From Cylindrospermum stagnale PCC 7417 (GTDB taxonomy: Bacteria > Cyanobacteriota > Cyanobacteriia > Cyanobacteriales > Nostocaceae), in NCBI RefSeq assembly GCF_000317535.1, contig NC_019757.1, positions 3,426,501 to 3,490,500 on the forward strand: DNA of 64,000 bases, read 5' to 3'. Under the pieces are notes generated by a model. The model worked only from the letters and a program-made list of their open reading frames with translations. It had not been told where the DNA came from and searched no databases. The translations under genes were made by a program, and so were the position numbers. This document shows, piece by piece, positions 9,987-20,359 of this stretch; the stretch's first letter is position 1; each line of letters begins with the position of its first letter.

Positions 9987-10181
9987 TTAAAAACGCCACC
10001 ATATCCTTTGAGCGTAACTGATCAACGCTACAGCGATCGCGGACAGTAACAACAGCCAAATTATGCCACCGGGAATAAAAGTGAGAATGCCAAAGCCTCT
10101 CAGTACCCAAACGGCTATTCCCAAGCCTAGTAAGATACCGAAAGTCTGGGCTAATTTGCGATTTAAGGAAGACTGACTCAC
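9987..10181 (-). CDS. small membrane protein (64 aa)
   Basis: 64 residues with a GTG start, preceded by GAGAGGG about 6-9 nt upstream. Two hydrophobic helices (about 13-33 and 38-57) are separated by a short FIPGG turn. The N-terminus (SLNRKLAQ) and C-terminus (AQRIWWRF) are basic, as expected for a hairpin membrane protein with both ends cytoplasmic. It looks like one of the conserved small cyanobacterial membrane proteins of unknown function. An overlapping 97-aa frame is rejected because its composition is poor. Confidence 0.6.
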   Translation of the reverse strand: MSQSSLNRKLAQTFGILLGLGIAVWVLRGFGILTFIPGGIIWLLLLSAIAVALISYAQRIWWRF

Positions 10182-10527
10182 CTAATTTCCCTCTCAACCT
10201 AAAATAAAGTTATGGTTACACCTAATCACGAAGTGGTTCCTGTAGGAAGTTTTCTTTCTTGATTTTTAAATCGTGTTTGTGCCATTCTAGCTGCGATCAA
10301 CTCCGATTTTCATCCACAAGTGTTGCGCCTGAACAAGTAGTTTTAGCATATATACTGTAAATTTTGTACTAAGTGCAGCTTTCAAGTAGCTTACAGAAAT
10401 AATGATCATGTCCGGAAAATCTCTAAAATGTGCTGGAACTAAAGTTGAGTAGGTTAAACTCGATCAAGTTTGATGGTTTTTTAGCCCCTTGGGAATGTGG
10501 ATGAGTTGAGGAGTAACTAAAATCACT
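10182..10527. other. divergent intergenic region
   Basis: Upstream of the SRPBCC gene. No ORF or RNA gene is supported. It contains TATATACTGTAAA, a string also found near 15363, which may simply be an AT-rich promoter-like coincidence. Confidence 0.3.
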
Positions 10528-11085
10528 ATGTCTGCGTCTCATATCTCAGACAAAACTATTACAGGTTCGGATATGCCTTGGAGCCAAGACAAGCAAAGAT
10601 TGCTGATACAGGGTGAAATTTTGGTACAAACGCGATCGCACACGACTTGGGGTGGTGCTGTGACTGCGAGTATGTATTTACCGTTAGTGCGATCGCATGT
10701 ATGGCAGCAAGTCACTGATTACCCCCGTTGGGTGCAATATTTTCCCGATATCACCAAAAGCGAAGTTTTGTCTAAAGGTGAAGTCAAACATTTGTATCAA
10801 GCGGCACAAAAAGCCTTTTTCTTTGTCACTGCTCAAGTTGAAATTTACCTCAACGTCGTCGAAGTCTTGGGGCAGCAAATTCAATTTCGGATGGAGAAAG
10901 GCACCTTTGAAGACTTTAATGCTAATTTAGAGCTAAAAGATTGCGGTAACGGCACAATACTCGCTTATACAGTCCAAGCGACACCTAATATCCCCATACC
11001 CTCAATTTTCGTTCAACAAGCAATGAACTTAGAGTTGCCTGCTAATCTGCGGAAAATGCGACAAGTGCTTTGTAACGGTCAATAA
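10528..11085 (+). CDS. SRPBCC family (polyketide cyclase/START-like) protein
   Basis: A 185-aa protein. From about residue 40 it reads as a helix-grip fold: VTASMYLPLVRSHVWQQVTDYPRWVQYFPDI is the typical first strand-helix portion, and the C-terminal helix IFVQQAMNLELPANLRKMRQ closes the ligand cavity. Family members bind hydrophobic ligands; no ligand or catalytic role can be inferred. It is followed after 5 bp by the DUF924 gene, so the two are probably cotranscribed. Confidence 0.8.
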   Translation: MSASHISDKTITGSDMPWSQDKQRLLIQGEILVQTRSHTTWGGAVTASMYLPLVRSHVWQQVTDYPRWVQYFPDITKSEVLSKGEVKHLYQAAQKAFFFVTAQVEIYLNVVEVLGQQIQFRMEKGTFEDFNANLELKDCGNGTILAYTVQATPNIPIPSIFVQQAMNLELPANLRKMRQVLCNGQ

Positions 11086-11090
11086 CAGCA

Positions 11091-11666
11091 ATGTCACAGG
11101 CAAAAGCAATTTTGGAATTTTGGTTTGGTCATCCAGATGAACCAGGTTATGGTCAACCTCGACAAGTTTGGTTTAGCAAAAAAACAGATTTTGACCGAGA
11201 AATGCAAACCAGGTTTCTCACAGATTACCAACAGGCAGCAACGGGATATTTAGACAATTGGCTCGATACACCTGAAAGCTGTCTAGCCCTAATTTTGCTG
11301 CTGGATCAATTTCCCCGAAATGTATTTCGCGATACCGCCGAAGCCTTTGCGACTGACTTGGAAGCAATTTCAGCAGCCCAACACGCTGTTACCCAAGGCT
11401 ACGATCGCAAATTATTGCCTGTACAATGCTGGTTTATATACTTGCCCTTTGAACACAGTGAAAGCCTAGCTGATCAGCGTCAGTGTGTAAAGCTATTTCA
11501 GCAACTCAGTCATGATCCTGATAGCGTGGGTGCGATTGAGTACGCTTTTCGACACATGCAAATAATCGAGCGTTTTGGACGCTTTCCACATCGCAATAGC
11601 ATTTTAAACCGCACTTCGACACCAAAAGAAGAAGAGTTTCTCCAGCTTCCAGGTTCATCATTTTAG
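11091..11666 (+). CDS. DUF924 family protein
   Basis: A 191-aa protein matching the DUF924 family along its length: ILEFWFGHPDEP at the N-terminus, CLALILLLDQFPRNVFRD in the middle, and YLPFEHSES and RFPHRNSIL, the family's hallmark blocks. It has an all-helical TPR-like fold. Function unknown. It starts 5 bp after the SRPBCC gene and is followed by a strong intrinsic terminator. Confidence 0.9.
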   Translation: MSQAKAILEFWFGHPDEPGYGQPRQVWFSKKTDFDREMQTRFLTDYQQAATGYLDNWLDTPESCLALILLLDQFPRNVFRDTAEAFATDLEAISAAQHAVTQGYDRKLLPVQCWFIYLPFEHSESLADQRQCVKLFQQLSHDPDSVGAIEYAFRHMQIIERFGRFPHRNSILNRTSTPKEEEFLQLPGSSF

Positions 11667-11679
11667 GGATATGATCAAG

Positions 11680-11707
11680 ACGCTTTCCCCGATTGGGAAA
11701 GCGTTTT
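11680..11707 (+). terminator. intrinsic terminator after DUF924 gene
   Basis: A perfect 10-bp stem ACGCTTTCCC/GGGAAAGCGT with 5-nt loop CGATT, followed by TTT. It lies 14 bp after the DUF924 stop codon. Confidence 0.8.
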
Positions 11708-11723
11708 AAATAATTGCTAATTA

Positions 11724-11969
11724 CTAACCGTATGCCGATAAATTCAGTGAATTATCAGACAAACTTGGTTCGCTTTCAAACCATAACTGATCTAGTTCAT
11801 GTTCATTGAAGCTGTAGCCAAGAGTAGCCGCAAAATTGACAATTTTAGTTTTATCCCAATGCCAACTGGCTAATATTCCTCGCCGACAGCATTTATTAAA
11901 GTATTGTTCATAAATAGCTTCATTCGATATCAAAACTTCATAAAAGGCATTAACCTGCGATAATGACAT
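11724..11969 (-). CDS. Nif11-like leader/small protein
   Basis: 81 residues. The N-terminal 50 (SLSQVNAFYEVLISNEAIYEQYF... IVNFAATLGYSFNEHEL) match the Nif11 domain: a helix starting with an S-x-x-x-V-x-x-F-like pattern and a closing A-x-x-x-G-Y-x-F segment. Nif11 domains serve as leader peptides of ribosomally made natural products or occur in stand-alone proteins of nitrogen-fixing cyanobacteria. The tail (SEPSLSDNSLNLSAYG) has no double-glycine cleavage site and few modifiable residues, and no modifying enzyme or transporter is nearby, so a stand-alone type is likelier. CCGGAGA about 10 nt upstream supports the start. Confidence 0.75.
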   Translation of the reverse strand: MSLSQVNAFYEVLISNEAIYEQYFNKCCRRGILASWHWDKTKIVNFAATLGYSFNEHELDQLWFESEPSLSDNSLNLSAYG

Positions 11970-12100
11970 AAAGTTTTATCTCCGGAGAATATTAATTTTT
12001 GCATCTCTTAAAAAATACATTGACTCACAAGAGAAGTCCGGGTGAGATCATCCCAGATGCATAAATTTTGGTTTTCCCGAAGACTAAAAATTACAACAAT

Positions 12101-12129
12101 ATCCCCGATTTCTTTAAGAAGTCGGGGAT
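12101..12129 (-). terminator. intrinsic terminator of clpB
   Basis: ATCCCCGATTTCTT pairs with AAGAAGTCGGGGAT with one G-U wobble. It lies about 20 bp beyond the clpB stop on the minus strand and is followed on that strand by an AT-rich run ending in TTTT. Confidence 0.75.
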
Positions 12130-12147
12130 CTAAGGCTTTGAGTTTAA

Positions 12148-14766
12148 TTAACCAGTAAACACTTCTATGGGTAAGCGGCTGAAGGAAAGGCGTTCATTTT
12201 GCACATCCACAAAGATGGTGTCGCCGTCATTGAATTCGCCGCGCAAGATAGCTTTGGCAATTTGAGTTTCTAACTCTCGCTGAATTGCTCGCTTTAGTGG
12301 CCGCGCTCCAAAAACAGGATCATATCCTACTTCTGCTAAAAAGTCAAGAGCCGCATCCGAGAGCCTGAGGGACATTTTGCGGTCGCTTAATCGTTGCCGC
12401 AGTCTTTCCACTTGCAACAACACAATCCGCCGCAATTCTGATTTCTGCAAGCTGTGGAAGATGATAATTTCGTCAATCCGGTTGAGGAACTCTGGACGGA
12501 AACTATTTCGCATCGCCTCCATCACCCGACGATGCATTTCATCATAGCGGGAATCATCCCCGGCAATATCCAGAATGTACTGTGAACCGATATTGCTAGT
12601 CATGATGATGATACAGTTCTTGAAGTCCACCGTATGACCTTGGGCATCGGTGACCCGACCATCATCGAGAATTTGCAGGAAAATATTAAACACATCGGGG
12701 TGTGCTTTCTCGATTTCGTCGAAGAGAATCACAGCATAGGGACGACGGCGAATCGCTTCGGTTAATTGTCCGCCTTCTTCATAACCCACATATCCCGGAG
12801 GCGCACCGATGAGGCGAGAAACTGTGTGTTTCTCCATATACTCCGACATATCAATCCGCACCAAGGACTCTTCTGTGTCGAACATATAGGCCGCTAGGGC
12901 TTTGGCTAGTTCGGTTTTACCGACACCAGTGGGGCCAAGGAAAACAAAACTCGCAATGGGACGATTAGGATCAGCAAGTCCAGCGCGCGATCGCTGAATG
13001 GCATCGGCTACCGCTGTGACTGCTTCAGCTTGTCCGACGACACGGCGGTGTAGTTCATCTTCTAAATGCAGTAATTTTTCTTTTTCTGATTCCACCAATT
13101 TGCTGATGGGAATCCCCGTCCACTTAGATATAATTTCGGCAATATCGGCTTCTGTGACTTCTTCCCGCAAAAGTGATTTACCAGATCCTTGGGCTTGTGT
13201 AAGTTCAGCTTCTACGGCTTCCAATTGACGATGCAGGCTTGTTAGTTTACCATATTTCAACTCTGCCGCCCGGTTGAGGTCGTAGTTTCTTTCGGCTTGC
13301 TGAATTTCTAGGTTAACTCGGTCAATCTCTTCTTTAACAGACTGAATTTTGTTGATGATGTCTTTTTCAGATTGCCATTGTGAACTCAGGGTTCTTTGTT
13401 CTTCTTTGAGATCCGCCAGTTCTTTTTCGATTTTTTCTAGGCGTTCACGAGAAGCGACATCACTTTCTTTTTGCAAAGAAAGCTTCTCCATTTCCAATTG
13501 CAAGATTTTGCGGTCGATTTCGTCGAGTTCTTCGGGTTTGGAGGTAATCTCCATTTTCAGTCTAGCGGCGGCTTCGTCTACCAAGTCGATGGCTTTGTCT
13601 GGTAAAAAGCGATCGCTAATATAGCGGCTGGATAAGGTAGCAGCCGCCACCAAAGAACTATCAGAAATCTTTACCCCGTGGTGGACTTCATAACGTTCTT
13701 TCAACCCGCGCAAAATCGAAATCGTATCTTCGATATTCGGCTGATCTACATAAACCTGCTGGAAGCGTCGTTCTAGCGCCGCATCCTTTTCGATATGCTT
13801 GCGGTACTCGTCTAAAGTTGTTGCCCCAATACAGCGTAACTCACCCCGGGCCAACATCGGTTTTAACAAGTTACCGGCATCCATTGCCCCTTGAGTCGCA
13901 CCTGCACCGACTACGGTGTGAATTTCATCAATAAATAAAACAATATTGCCGCCAGATTCCGTAACTTCTTTTAATACTGCTTTCAGGCGTTCTTCAAATT
14001 CACCCCGGAATTTTGCCCCCGCAATCAAAGCGCCCATATCTAAAGAGATCAGCATCCGGTCTTTCAGCGACTGGGGAACATCACCAGCAACGATGCGCTG
14101 TGCTAGTCCTTCAGCGATCGCAGTTTTCCCTACACCCGGTTCACCAATCAGCACAGGATTATTTTTTGTCCGGCGAGAGAGAATTTGAATCGTCCGCCGA
14201 ATTTCGTCATCCCGCCCAATCACTGGATCAAGTTGACCTTTGCGAGCAGCTTCTGTGAGGTCGCGCCCATATTTTTCCAGTGATTGGTATTTACCTTCTG
14301 GGCTTTGGTCGGTCACTTTCTGGCTCCCCCGAATTTGTTTAATAATATTCTTCAGCTTGCCTTCGTCTAAACCAAATTCTTGGAATAAACCTTTACCAAA
14401 GCGGTCATCTTTGGCATAAGCCAGCACTAAATGTTCAATGGAGATATATTCGTCTTTAAATTCCTGGCGATAGGCGTCAGCCCGGTCTAAAAGTGTATCT
14501 AGACTCCTTCCTAAATAAACGGAACTGCTGCTACCGGATACCTTTGGCTGGCGGCGGAGAAATTGGTCGGTGCGATCGCGCACTTTTTGCTCGTTCGCAC
14601 CCGCTTTAGTGAAGATCGCACTGGCTAGACCATCTTGTTCCAGCAGCGCTTTCATCAGGTGTTCGCTTTCTATCTGCTGCTGATGGTATTGTTTGACAAC
14701 ATCTTGGGTATGCGCGATCGCTTCCCAGGCTTTTTCTGTAAACTTGTTTGGATTAGTAGGTTGCAT
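12148..14766 (-). CDS. clpB: ATP-dependent disaggregase ClpB
   Basis: 872 aa from the chosen start. Order: Clp N-domain (about 1-150), AAA1 with Walker A GEPGVGKT, a coiled-coil middle domain (about 400-520, [19 protein letters not shown]) and AAA2 with Walker A GPTGVGKT and [14 protein letters not shown]. The middle domain distinguishes ClpB from ClpC or ClpA. It is a cytosolic hexamer that pulls proteins out of aggregates with DnaK. The frame opens at 14835, but residues before Met24 (Arg-rich, no homology) are not ClpB-like, and [14 protein letters not shown] is the family N-terminus. No CIRCE element was seen upstream. Confidence 0.96.
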   Translation of the reverse strand: MQPTNPNKFTEKAWEAIAHTQDVVKQYHQQQIESEHLMKALLEQDGLASAIFTKAGANEQKVRDRTDQFLRRQPKVSGSSSSVYLGRSLDTLLDRADAYRQEFKDEYISIEHLVLAYAKDDRFGKGLFQEFGLDEGKLKNIIKQIRGSQKVTDQSPEGKYQSLEKYGRDLTEAARKGQLDPVIGRDDEIRRTIQILSRRTKNNPVLIGEPGVGKTAIAEGLAQRIVAGDVPQSLKDRMLISLDMGALIAGAKFRGEFEERLKAVLKEVTESGGNIVLFIDEIHTVVGAGATQGAMDAGNLLKPMLARGELRCIGATTLDEYRKHIEKDAALERRFQQVYVDQPNIEDTISILRGLKERYEVHHGVKISDSSLVAAATLSSRYISDRFLPDKAIDLVDEAAARLKMEITSKPEELDEIDRKILQLEMEKLSLQKESDVASRERLEKIEKELADLKEEQRTLSSQWQSEKDIINKIQSVKEEIDRVNLEIQQAERNYDLNRAAELKYGKLTSLHRQLEAVEAELTQAQGSGKSLLREEVTEADIAEIISKWTGIPISKLVESEKEKLLHLEDELHRRVVGQAEAVTAVADAIQRSRAGLADPNRPIASFVFLGPTGVGKTELAKALAAYMFDTEESLVRIDMSEYMEKHTVSRLIGAPPGYVGYEEGGQLTEAIRRRPYAVILFDEIEKAHPDVFNIFLQILDDGRVTDAQGHTVDFKNCIIIMTSNIGSQYILDIAGDDSRYDEMHRRVMEAMRNSFRPEFLNRIDEIIIFHSLQKSELRRIVLLQVERLRQRLSDRKMSLRLSDAALDFLAEVGYDPVFGARPLKRAIQRELETQIAKAILRGEFNDGDTIFVDVQNERLSFSRLPIEVFTG

Positions 14767-15557
14767 AGGCTTTAGAGAAACCACGACCGACGCAAAGAGG
14801 CGGATACTGGCGCGAGGAAACCTCCTTTGAGCCAAGTGTCCCTCGCAGATAGAACAAGAGTTGGTTTTGTTCTTATAGCGTCATTGTAAAAAGAAGCGAG
14901 CGACTAGCTGGATCGGTGATCACATCTTTATAGAGTAGTATTACCCTGCCAAAAACCACACGAACTCACCCCCGAACCGGATAAATTCCAGTCTGAGAAA
15001 CGCAGCAGTTTCTTGGCCGCATATAAGTTTTTTAAATGAAGTTTTTCGGAAAATTCTCACTTTCTCCAATTTTTCTCAATAAGCTGCTTTATTCTCAAGA
15101 TTATTGACAATAAAATCAATAATTTGACGGGTTTAGGTTTTTTCAGCCATTGATATTGACACCTTGATTTTTTCTGCTATTGTATATGTATAATCCAACG
15201 GCTTTGTTATAAAAAGTTTTAACGCCAAGCCAGGGAAAGAAATCTTTTTTAACGCAGAGGCACCCAGAGGTAAGCGCAAAGGTCCGCAGAGTATATCTGT
15301 AGTAGACGGCAATTTTCGCTACTCAGTGTAATCTCAGCATACTGTTGTCAGCATGTATTTAATATATACTGTAAAGTTGCGTTAACGAATTTTGCTAAAT
15401 TAATTACTTTGTTTCCCTACCGGGCAGGGTTTACTAGCGTAGCGAATATATTTTTAGCTCTTTTGTCCAGTTTTGTCCAGGATTCCCCAAACCCCCCATC
15501 ACCCCATCACCTCATCCAGAGTTACGATAAATCCAAGTCGCATAGTGGAAGCTGAAC
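14767..15557. other. long divergent intergenic region with ACGCAGAGG repeat
   Basis: About 790 bp without a supported gene between clpB and a plus-strand pair. It contains a copy of the ACGCAGAGGCnCnnAGAGG repeat (15250-15292) and AT-rich sequence. ClpB promoter elements should lie at its left end but none is unambiguous. Confidence 0.5.
15250..15292 (+). repeat. ACGCAGAGG-type dispersed repeat
   Basis: AACGCAGAGGCACCCAGAGG and following sequence resemble the copies at 20034-20062 (plus orientation) and 23259-23293 (reverse orientation). It is a dispersed intergenic repeat with purine-rich tandem GCAGAGG units. Confidence 0.6.
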
Positions 15558-15935
15558 ATGATTGACCCTTACGACTTTGAGGATGATGACTTTGACTTTG
15601 AAAATGAGGATTTATTTAAAATGAATCCCGTCAGCAAAATGACTGAAGGGGAAAAGCTACAGCGATTTAAGCGGTTTTTTGACAGTAGCAGCCGGGCTAT
15701 GTTGCAAGACTGTCTTTTTCGCATCGTCGATTATGAAGATGGTACCGGCATTTTAGAGATTCTCTGCCCAAATGAGGCAGTCCGGCAACGCCTTTCTAAA
15801 AAAAAGCACAAAATTCTGAACAACATTAACGGTTGTTGGAGCCAGATCAAAAGTTTTGCCTTATGTATCCAGCAAGATGGCAAGTTAGATTGTCAGACTT
15901 TCGACCGTAACAGTAATTTGACCAATAACCAATGA
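15558..15935 (+). CDS. hypothetical protein with acidic N-terminus
   Basis: 125 aa. The first 20 residues are extremely acidic and aromatic (MIDPYDFEDDDFDFENEDLF). The rest looks like a small alpha/beta domain (EKLQRFKRFFDSSSRAMLQDC ... GTGILEILCPNEAVRQRLSKKKHKI) that could bind nucleic acid or a partner protein. Family not recognised. TGGAAG upstream of the ATG is a reasonable ribosome-binding site. Its stop overlaps the next start by 4 bp (ATGA), implying translational coupling. Confidence 0.7.
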   Translation: MIDPYDFEDDDFDFENEDLFKMNPVSKMTEGEKLQRFKRFFDSSSRAMLQDCLFRIVDYEDGTGILEILCPNEAVRQRLSKKKHKILNNINGCWSQIKSFALCIQQDGKLDCQTFDRNSNLTNNQ

Positions 15936-16186
15936 CCAAAAAGCCAAAATTTCCTTATCTAGTCGGTTCTAAGTGGACAGCACAGCAAAAAGTTGATGGT
16001 TGGCGACATTTCCAAGTAGTCAACCGCAAAAATCAGGGTAAATGGGTGTACGCAGAAATGGTTGCTGCCTGTGACCCTAATGTCCGCTTCTGGCTGAATG
16101 CCAAATTATTACAAGACAGTTCTCAGTGGCAAGCAGGCTGGCAAACATTACAGGAAATCGCCGCCATCGAAGGTGAAGTTTCCTGA
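15932..16186 (+). CDS. TIGR02450-family small Trp-rich protein
   Basis: An 84-aa protein rich in tryptophan. The pattern GSKWTAQQKVDGWRHFQVVNRKN followed by VYAEMVAACDPNVRFWL and a Trp-rich C-terminus matches the small conserved Trp-rich family TIGR02450. Function unknown. It is translationally coupled to the preceding gene through an ATGA overlap. Confidence 0.8.
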   Translation: MTKKPKFPYLVGSKWTAQQKVDGWRHFQVVNRKNQGKWVYAEMVAACDPNVRFWLNAKLLQDSSQWQAGWQTLQEIAAIEGEVS

Positions 16187-16758
16187 TACCCGCAAGTCTC
16201 CCCTTCAGGGGCTGGGGAATAAATTTTAGCCAAATATTGGCTAATTTAATATTTATTTACAAACTAATAAGTAATTCAGGAATAAGCAGTACCTAGTTAA
16301 TCCGGGCATTTGACTCCAGACTGCCAATTCATGTGCTGTAGAAGGTTAAACTGCTTTTCACGGCATAGGGCCGACAATCCCTCCCTTCATCTTAGCAATC
16401 AGCCTCTGGGCTAGCAAATATCCTTGTTTAAGGTCAGCTACTTCTATGGAAACCATTGAAAAAAGGTAATTACAGCATTTTGTCTTTTGTAACTAATTTT
16501 AGTTAAGTTGATGTTAAAAGTATTTTTATAAGAATTTTTATGACTAATCAGGCTTTTAAGCTGAAAAAACTGCAAATATAGCTAACTGAATTTATAATTC
16601 ACCATCTCAGACTATTGGACAGATTTACAACCCCTTTATTTTCCTGGCGATTTGGCCAATAATGACATTCACAGACCTCACGCATCGCCAAATCAGCCTA
16701 GGTGAAGGCAAATGTTTGAGCCACCAGTTTGATAAAAAAACTATAAGAGGCAAACACA
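16187..16758. other. chlL leader/promoter region
   Basis: 572 bp upstream of chlL without a supported ORF. A long leader is common for chlL in cyanobacteria. No defined promoter hexamers or NtcA-type boxes could be picked with confidence. Confidence 0.4.
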
Positions 16759-17625
16759 GTGAAACTAGCAGTTTATGGAAAAGGTGGAATCGGCAAATCC
16801 ACAACTAGCTGTAACATCTCCGTCGCTCTAGCCAAACGTGGCAAAAAAGTCCTGCAAATTGGCTGCGACCCCAAACACGACAGCACATTCACCCTCACCG
16901 GGTTTTTGATTCCGACGATTATCGACACCCTGCAAGAAAAAGACTATCACTACGAAGATGTCTGGCCAGAAGATGTAATTTACAAAGGCTATGGCGGTGT
17001 TGATTGCGTTGAGGCTGGTGGACCTCCTGCCGGCGCTGGATGCGGTGGCTATGTAGTCGGCGAAACCGTTAAATTACTTAAGGAACTCAACGCCTTCGAT
17101 GAGTACGACATAATTCTGTTTGATGTGTTGGGTGACGTAGTTTGTGGCGGTTTTGCCGCACCTCTCAACTATGCAGATTACTGCCTGATTGTTACAGACA
17201 ACGGCTTTGATGCTTTGTTTGCTGCCAATCGGATTGCTGCTTCAGTGCGCGAAAAGGCACGGACTCACCCACTACGTCTAGCTGGGTTAATTGGTAATCG
17301 CACTTCCAAGCGGGACTTGATTGAAAAATATATCGAAGCTGTGCCGATGCCAGTACTCGAAGTATTACCTTTAATTGAAGATATACGTGTTTCCCGCGTG
17401 AAGGGCAAAACTTTGTTTGAAATGGCAGAGTCAGATCCTTCTCTAGACTACGTTTGCGATTACTACCTCAGCATCGCCGACCAAATTCTGGCTCGTCCCG
17501 AAGGTGTCGTTCCGAACGATACCCCAGACCGTGAGTTGTTTTCTTTGTTATCTGATTTTTATCTAAATCCGAGTAAACCCCAGGTTACTAATGCAGAAGA
17601 GGAATTAGACTTGATGATTGTATAA
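16759..17625 (+). CDS. chlL: light-independent protochlorophyllide reductase, ATP-binding subunit ChlL
   Basis: A 288-aa NifH-like protein. It has P-loop GKGGIGKST (7-15) and the two cysteines that ligate the bridging 4Fe-4S cluster of the homodimer (C95 in AGCGG and C129 in DVVCGG). It passes electrons with ATP hydrolysis to ChlN/ChlB for dark reduction of protochlorophyllide. The Nif-type alternative is excluded by the sequence and by neighbouring chlN. The start is GTG, with AAGAGG about 9 nt upstream. It is first in chlL-DUF5331-chlN; chlB is not in this window. Confidence 0.97.
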   Translation: MKLAVYGKGGIGKSTTSCNISVALAKRGKKVLQIGCDPKHDSTFTLTGFLIPTIIDTLQEKDYHYEDVWPEDVIYKGYGGVDCVEAGGPPAGAGCGGYVVGETVKLLKELNAFDEYDIILFDVLGDVVCGGFAAPLNYADYCLIVTDNGFDALFAANRIAASVREKARTHPLRLAGLIGNRTSKRDLIEKYIEAVPMPVLEVLPLIEDIRVSRVKGKTLFEMAESDPSLDYVCDYYLSIADQILARPEGVVPNDTPDRELFSLLSDFYLNPSKPQVTNAEEELDLMIV

Positions 17626-17654
17626 ATCATTTAGTTCTCAGGATGGGGGATGCT

Positions 17655-18416
17655 ATGGCTTTCTTTCAAAGTTTTACCGATTCGATCAAACAAAAGTGGT
17701 TGCAATTTTTTCAGGTGAATCGCGACTGGATTTCCCTGCAAATGGAAGTGGAATCAGTTTATACCCCTGATGGCGGAAAGCGACCACCTTCTTTCCTCAT
17801 CCTGGGAGTTGTCAATGCGCTGGAACCCAAGCTAGCGCAGCTAATGTTTCCTTTTGCCAAACTGAATCCTGACGCCGATACCCTGATTGAGGTGTTGGAG
17901 TTAAATTTTGACCCAGACATCGCTCTCGGTAACCGCTTCATTCCCAAAGTAGAAACAGAGACTTATGAGTATAAGTCGGCAGTGCTCATTGATGACGCCC
18001 CCGAAGATGAAACATTGACTAATCACCCTTTGCCTGGTTTTGAGGAGGATGAAGATCCACAAGACTTGGTGGTCAGCGAGTTACAGGAAACCGCAGATGA
18101 TTTGGGCGAGATTTCCTTATCCAACGGGCACAACTCAATAGATGAGTCTGATGAGTCGCTTAATCTAGAAATGGCGGATGAGTTTGGCGAAATTTCTTTT
18201 GACACCCCGACTGTGACTGAAGGGAATCTAGATGACGAGGTACTTGCAGAACTGAATACAACAGAAGAACACGCGTTTAGCGATGTGTTGTCGGATGTTT
18301 GGGGTGATGAAACCTCGCTGCAAAAGGCTGAAGAGAATAATGACTTTTTGGGGGAAGAACTGCCTTCTGGCGTTTTTGACGAATCAGAAATTGCTCGTCT
18401 CTTCCCCAATTCTTAA
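17655..18416 (+). CDS. DUF5331 protein between chlL and chlN
   Basis: 253 aa. The N-terminal half (about 1-115, MAFFQSFTDSIKQKWLQFF ... SFLILGVVNALEPKLAQLMFP) is the conserved DUF5331 domain. The C-terminal half is strongly acidic, low in complexity and probably disordered, ending with an ESEIARLFPNS tail. Function unknown. Its position between chlL and chlN, which is common in heterocystous cyanobacteria, suggests a role in the dark-operative reductase, but that is inference. The ATG at 17655 is preferred over 17643 because GGATGGGGGA lies 5 nt before it. Confidence 0.82.
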   Translation: MAFFQSFTDSIKQKWLQFFQVNRDWISLQMEVESVYTPDGGKRPPSFLILGVVNALEPKLAQLMFPFAKLNPDADTLIEVLELNFDPDIALGNRFIPKVETETYEYKSAVLIDDAPEDETLTNHPLPGFEEDEDPQDLVVSELQETADDLGEISLSNGHNSIDESDESLNLEMADEFGEISFDTPTVTEGNLDDEVLAELNTTEEHAFSDVLSDVWGDETSLQKAEENNDFLGEELPSGVFDESEIARLFPNS

Positions 18417-18508
18417 TTATTGCCATTCCTGTTGAATCTAGGGATGGCTGGCTGGTGTCATATACCACGCATCATGGCGGTTTAGGGGAAAAACTAATTT
18501 TCCCCTAG

Positions 18509-19972
<1,464 letters not shown>

Positions 19973-19998
19973 ATTTTTGGTTTTTTTCGAGAATATTA

Positions 19999-20028
19999 AG
20001 GGCGGGCTTTTGAGTTCGTCCTTTTTTA
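19999..20028 (+). terminator. terminator after chlN
   Basis: AGGGCGGGC pairs with GTTCGTCCT (three G-U pairs) around a 6-nt loop, followed by a run of six T. It lies about 27 bp after the chlN stop. Confidence 0.7.
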
Positions 20029-20033
20029 TTGTC

Positions 20034-20062
20034 TCACGCAGAGGCGCAGAGGCGCGGAGAGA
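20034..20062 (+). repeat. ACGCAGAGGCGCAGAGG dispersed repeat
   Basis: CACGCAGAGGCGCAGAGGCG is the clearest copy of the purine-rich repeat also found near 15250 and, inverted, near 23259. Confidence 0.65.
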
Positions 20063-20115
20063 AGAGGAATGTTAGAATTGTTGGATTAGTGTTATGTTTT
20101 TAAGATTTTAAAGTT

Positions 20116-20337
20116 ATGGAAGTCACAAAATTATCTGTTCAAGGACAAGTAATTATTCCCCAATCTTTACGGGAATCTCATCATTGGAATGCTGGTCAGG
20201 AATTTGTAATTATTGATATGGGTGATGGGATTTTGTTAAAGCCTAAGAATCCTTTTCCAGAAACTAAATTAGATGATGTGGCAGGTTGTTTAAAATATTA
20301 CGATAAGCCTAAGACTCTTGAAGATATAAACTTTTAA
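20116..20337 (+). CDS. AbrB/MazE-type (VapB-like) antitoxin, orphan
   Basis: 73 aa. The N-terminal 45 residues form a SpoVT-AbrB swapped-hairpin DNA-binding domain (KLSVQGQVIIPQSLRESHHWNAGQEFVII ... LLKPKNPF). The tail (GCLKYYDKPKTLEDINF) would wrap a toxin. Such antitoxins normally precede a PIN-domain VapC gene, but downstream is a convergent gene starting 22 bp away, so no toxin follows. It may be an orphan antitoxin or a decayed toxin-antitoxin locus. Confidence 0.8.
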   Translation: MEVTKLSVQGQVIIPQSLRESHHWNAGQEFVIIDMGDGILLKPKNPFPETKLDDVAGCLKYYDKPKTLEDINF

Positions 20338-20359
20338 TAACTTTATCTCTAATTGAAAT

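Noticed and set aside
9708-10197. Minus-strand frames of 88 and 97 residues
   Set aside because: No domain, no SD sequence, unlikely composition; the 97-aa frame overlaps the better-supported 64-aa membrane protein.
14767-15557. CIRCE (HrcA) operator upstream of clpB
   Set aside because: No TTAGCACTC-N9-GAGTGCTAA inverted repeat could be found.
16759-17625. Nitrogenase iron protein NifH as an alternative to ChlL
   Set aside because: The neighbouring chlN and ChlL-specific sequence (e.g. the [23 protein letters not shown] region) favour the protochlorophyllide reductase.
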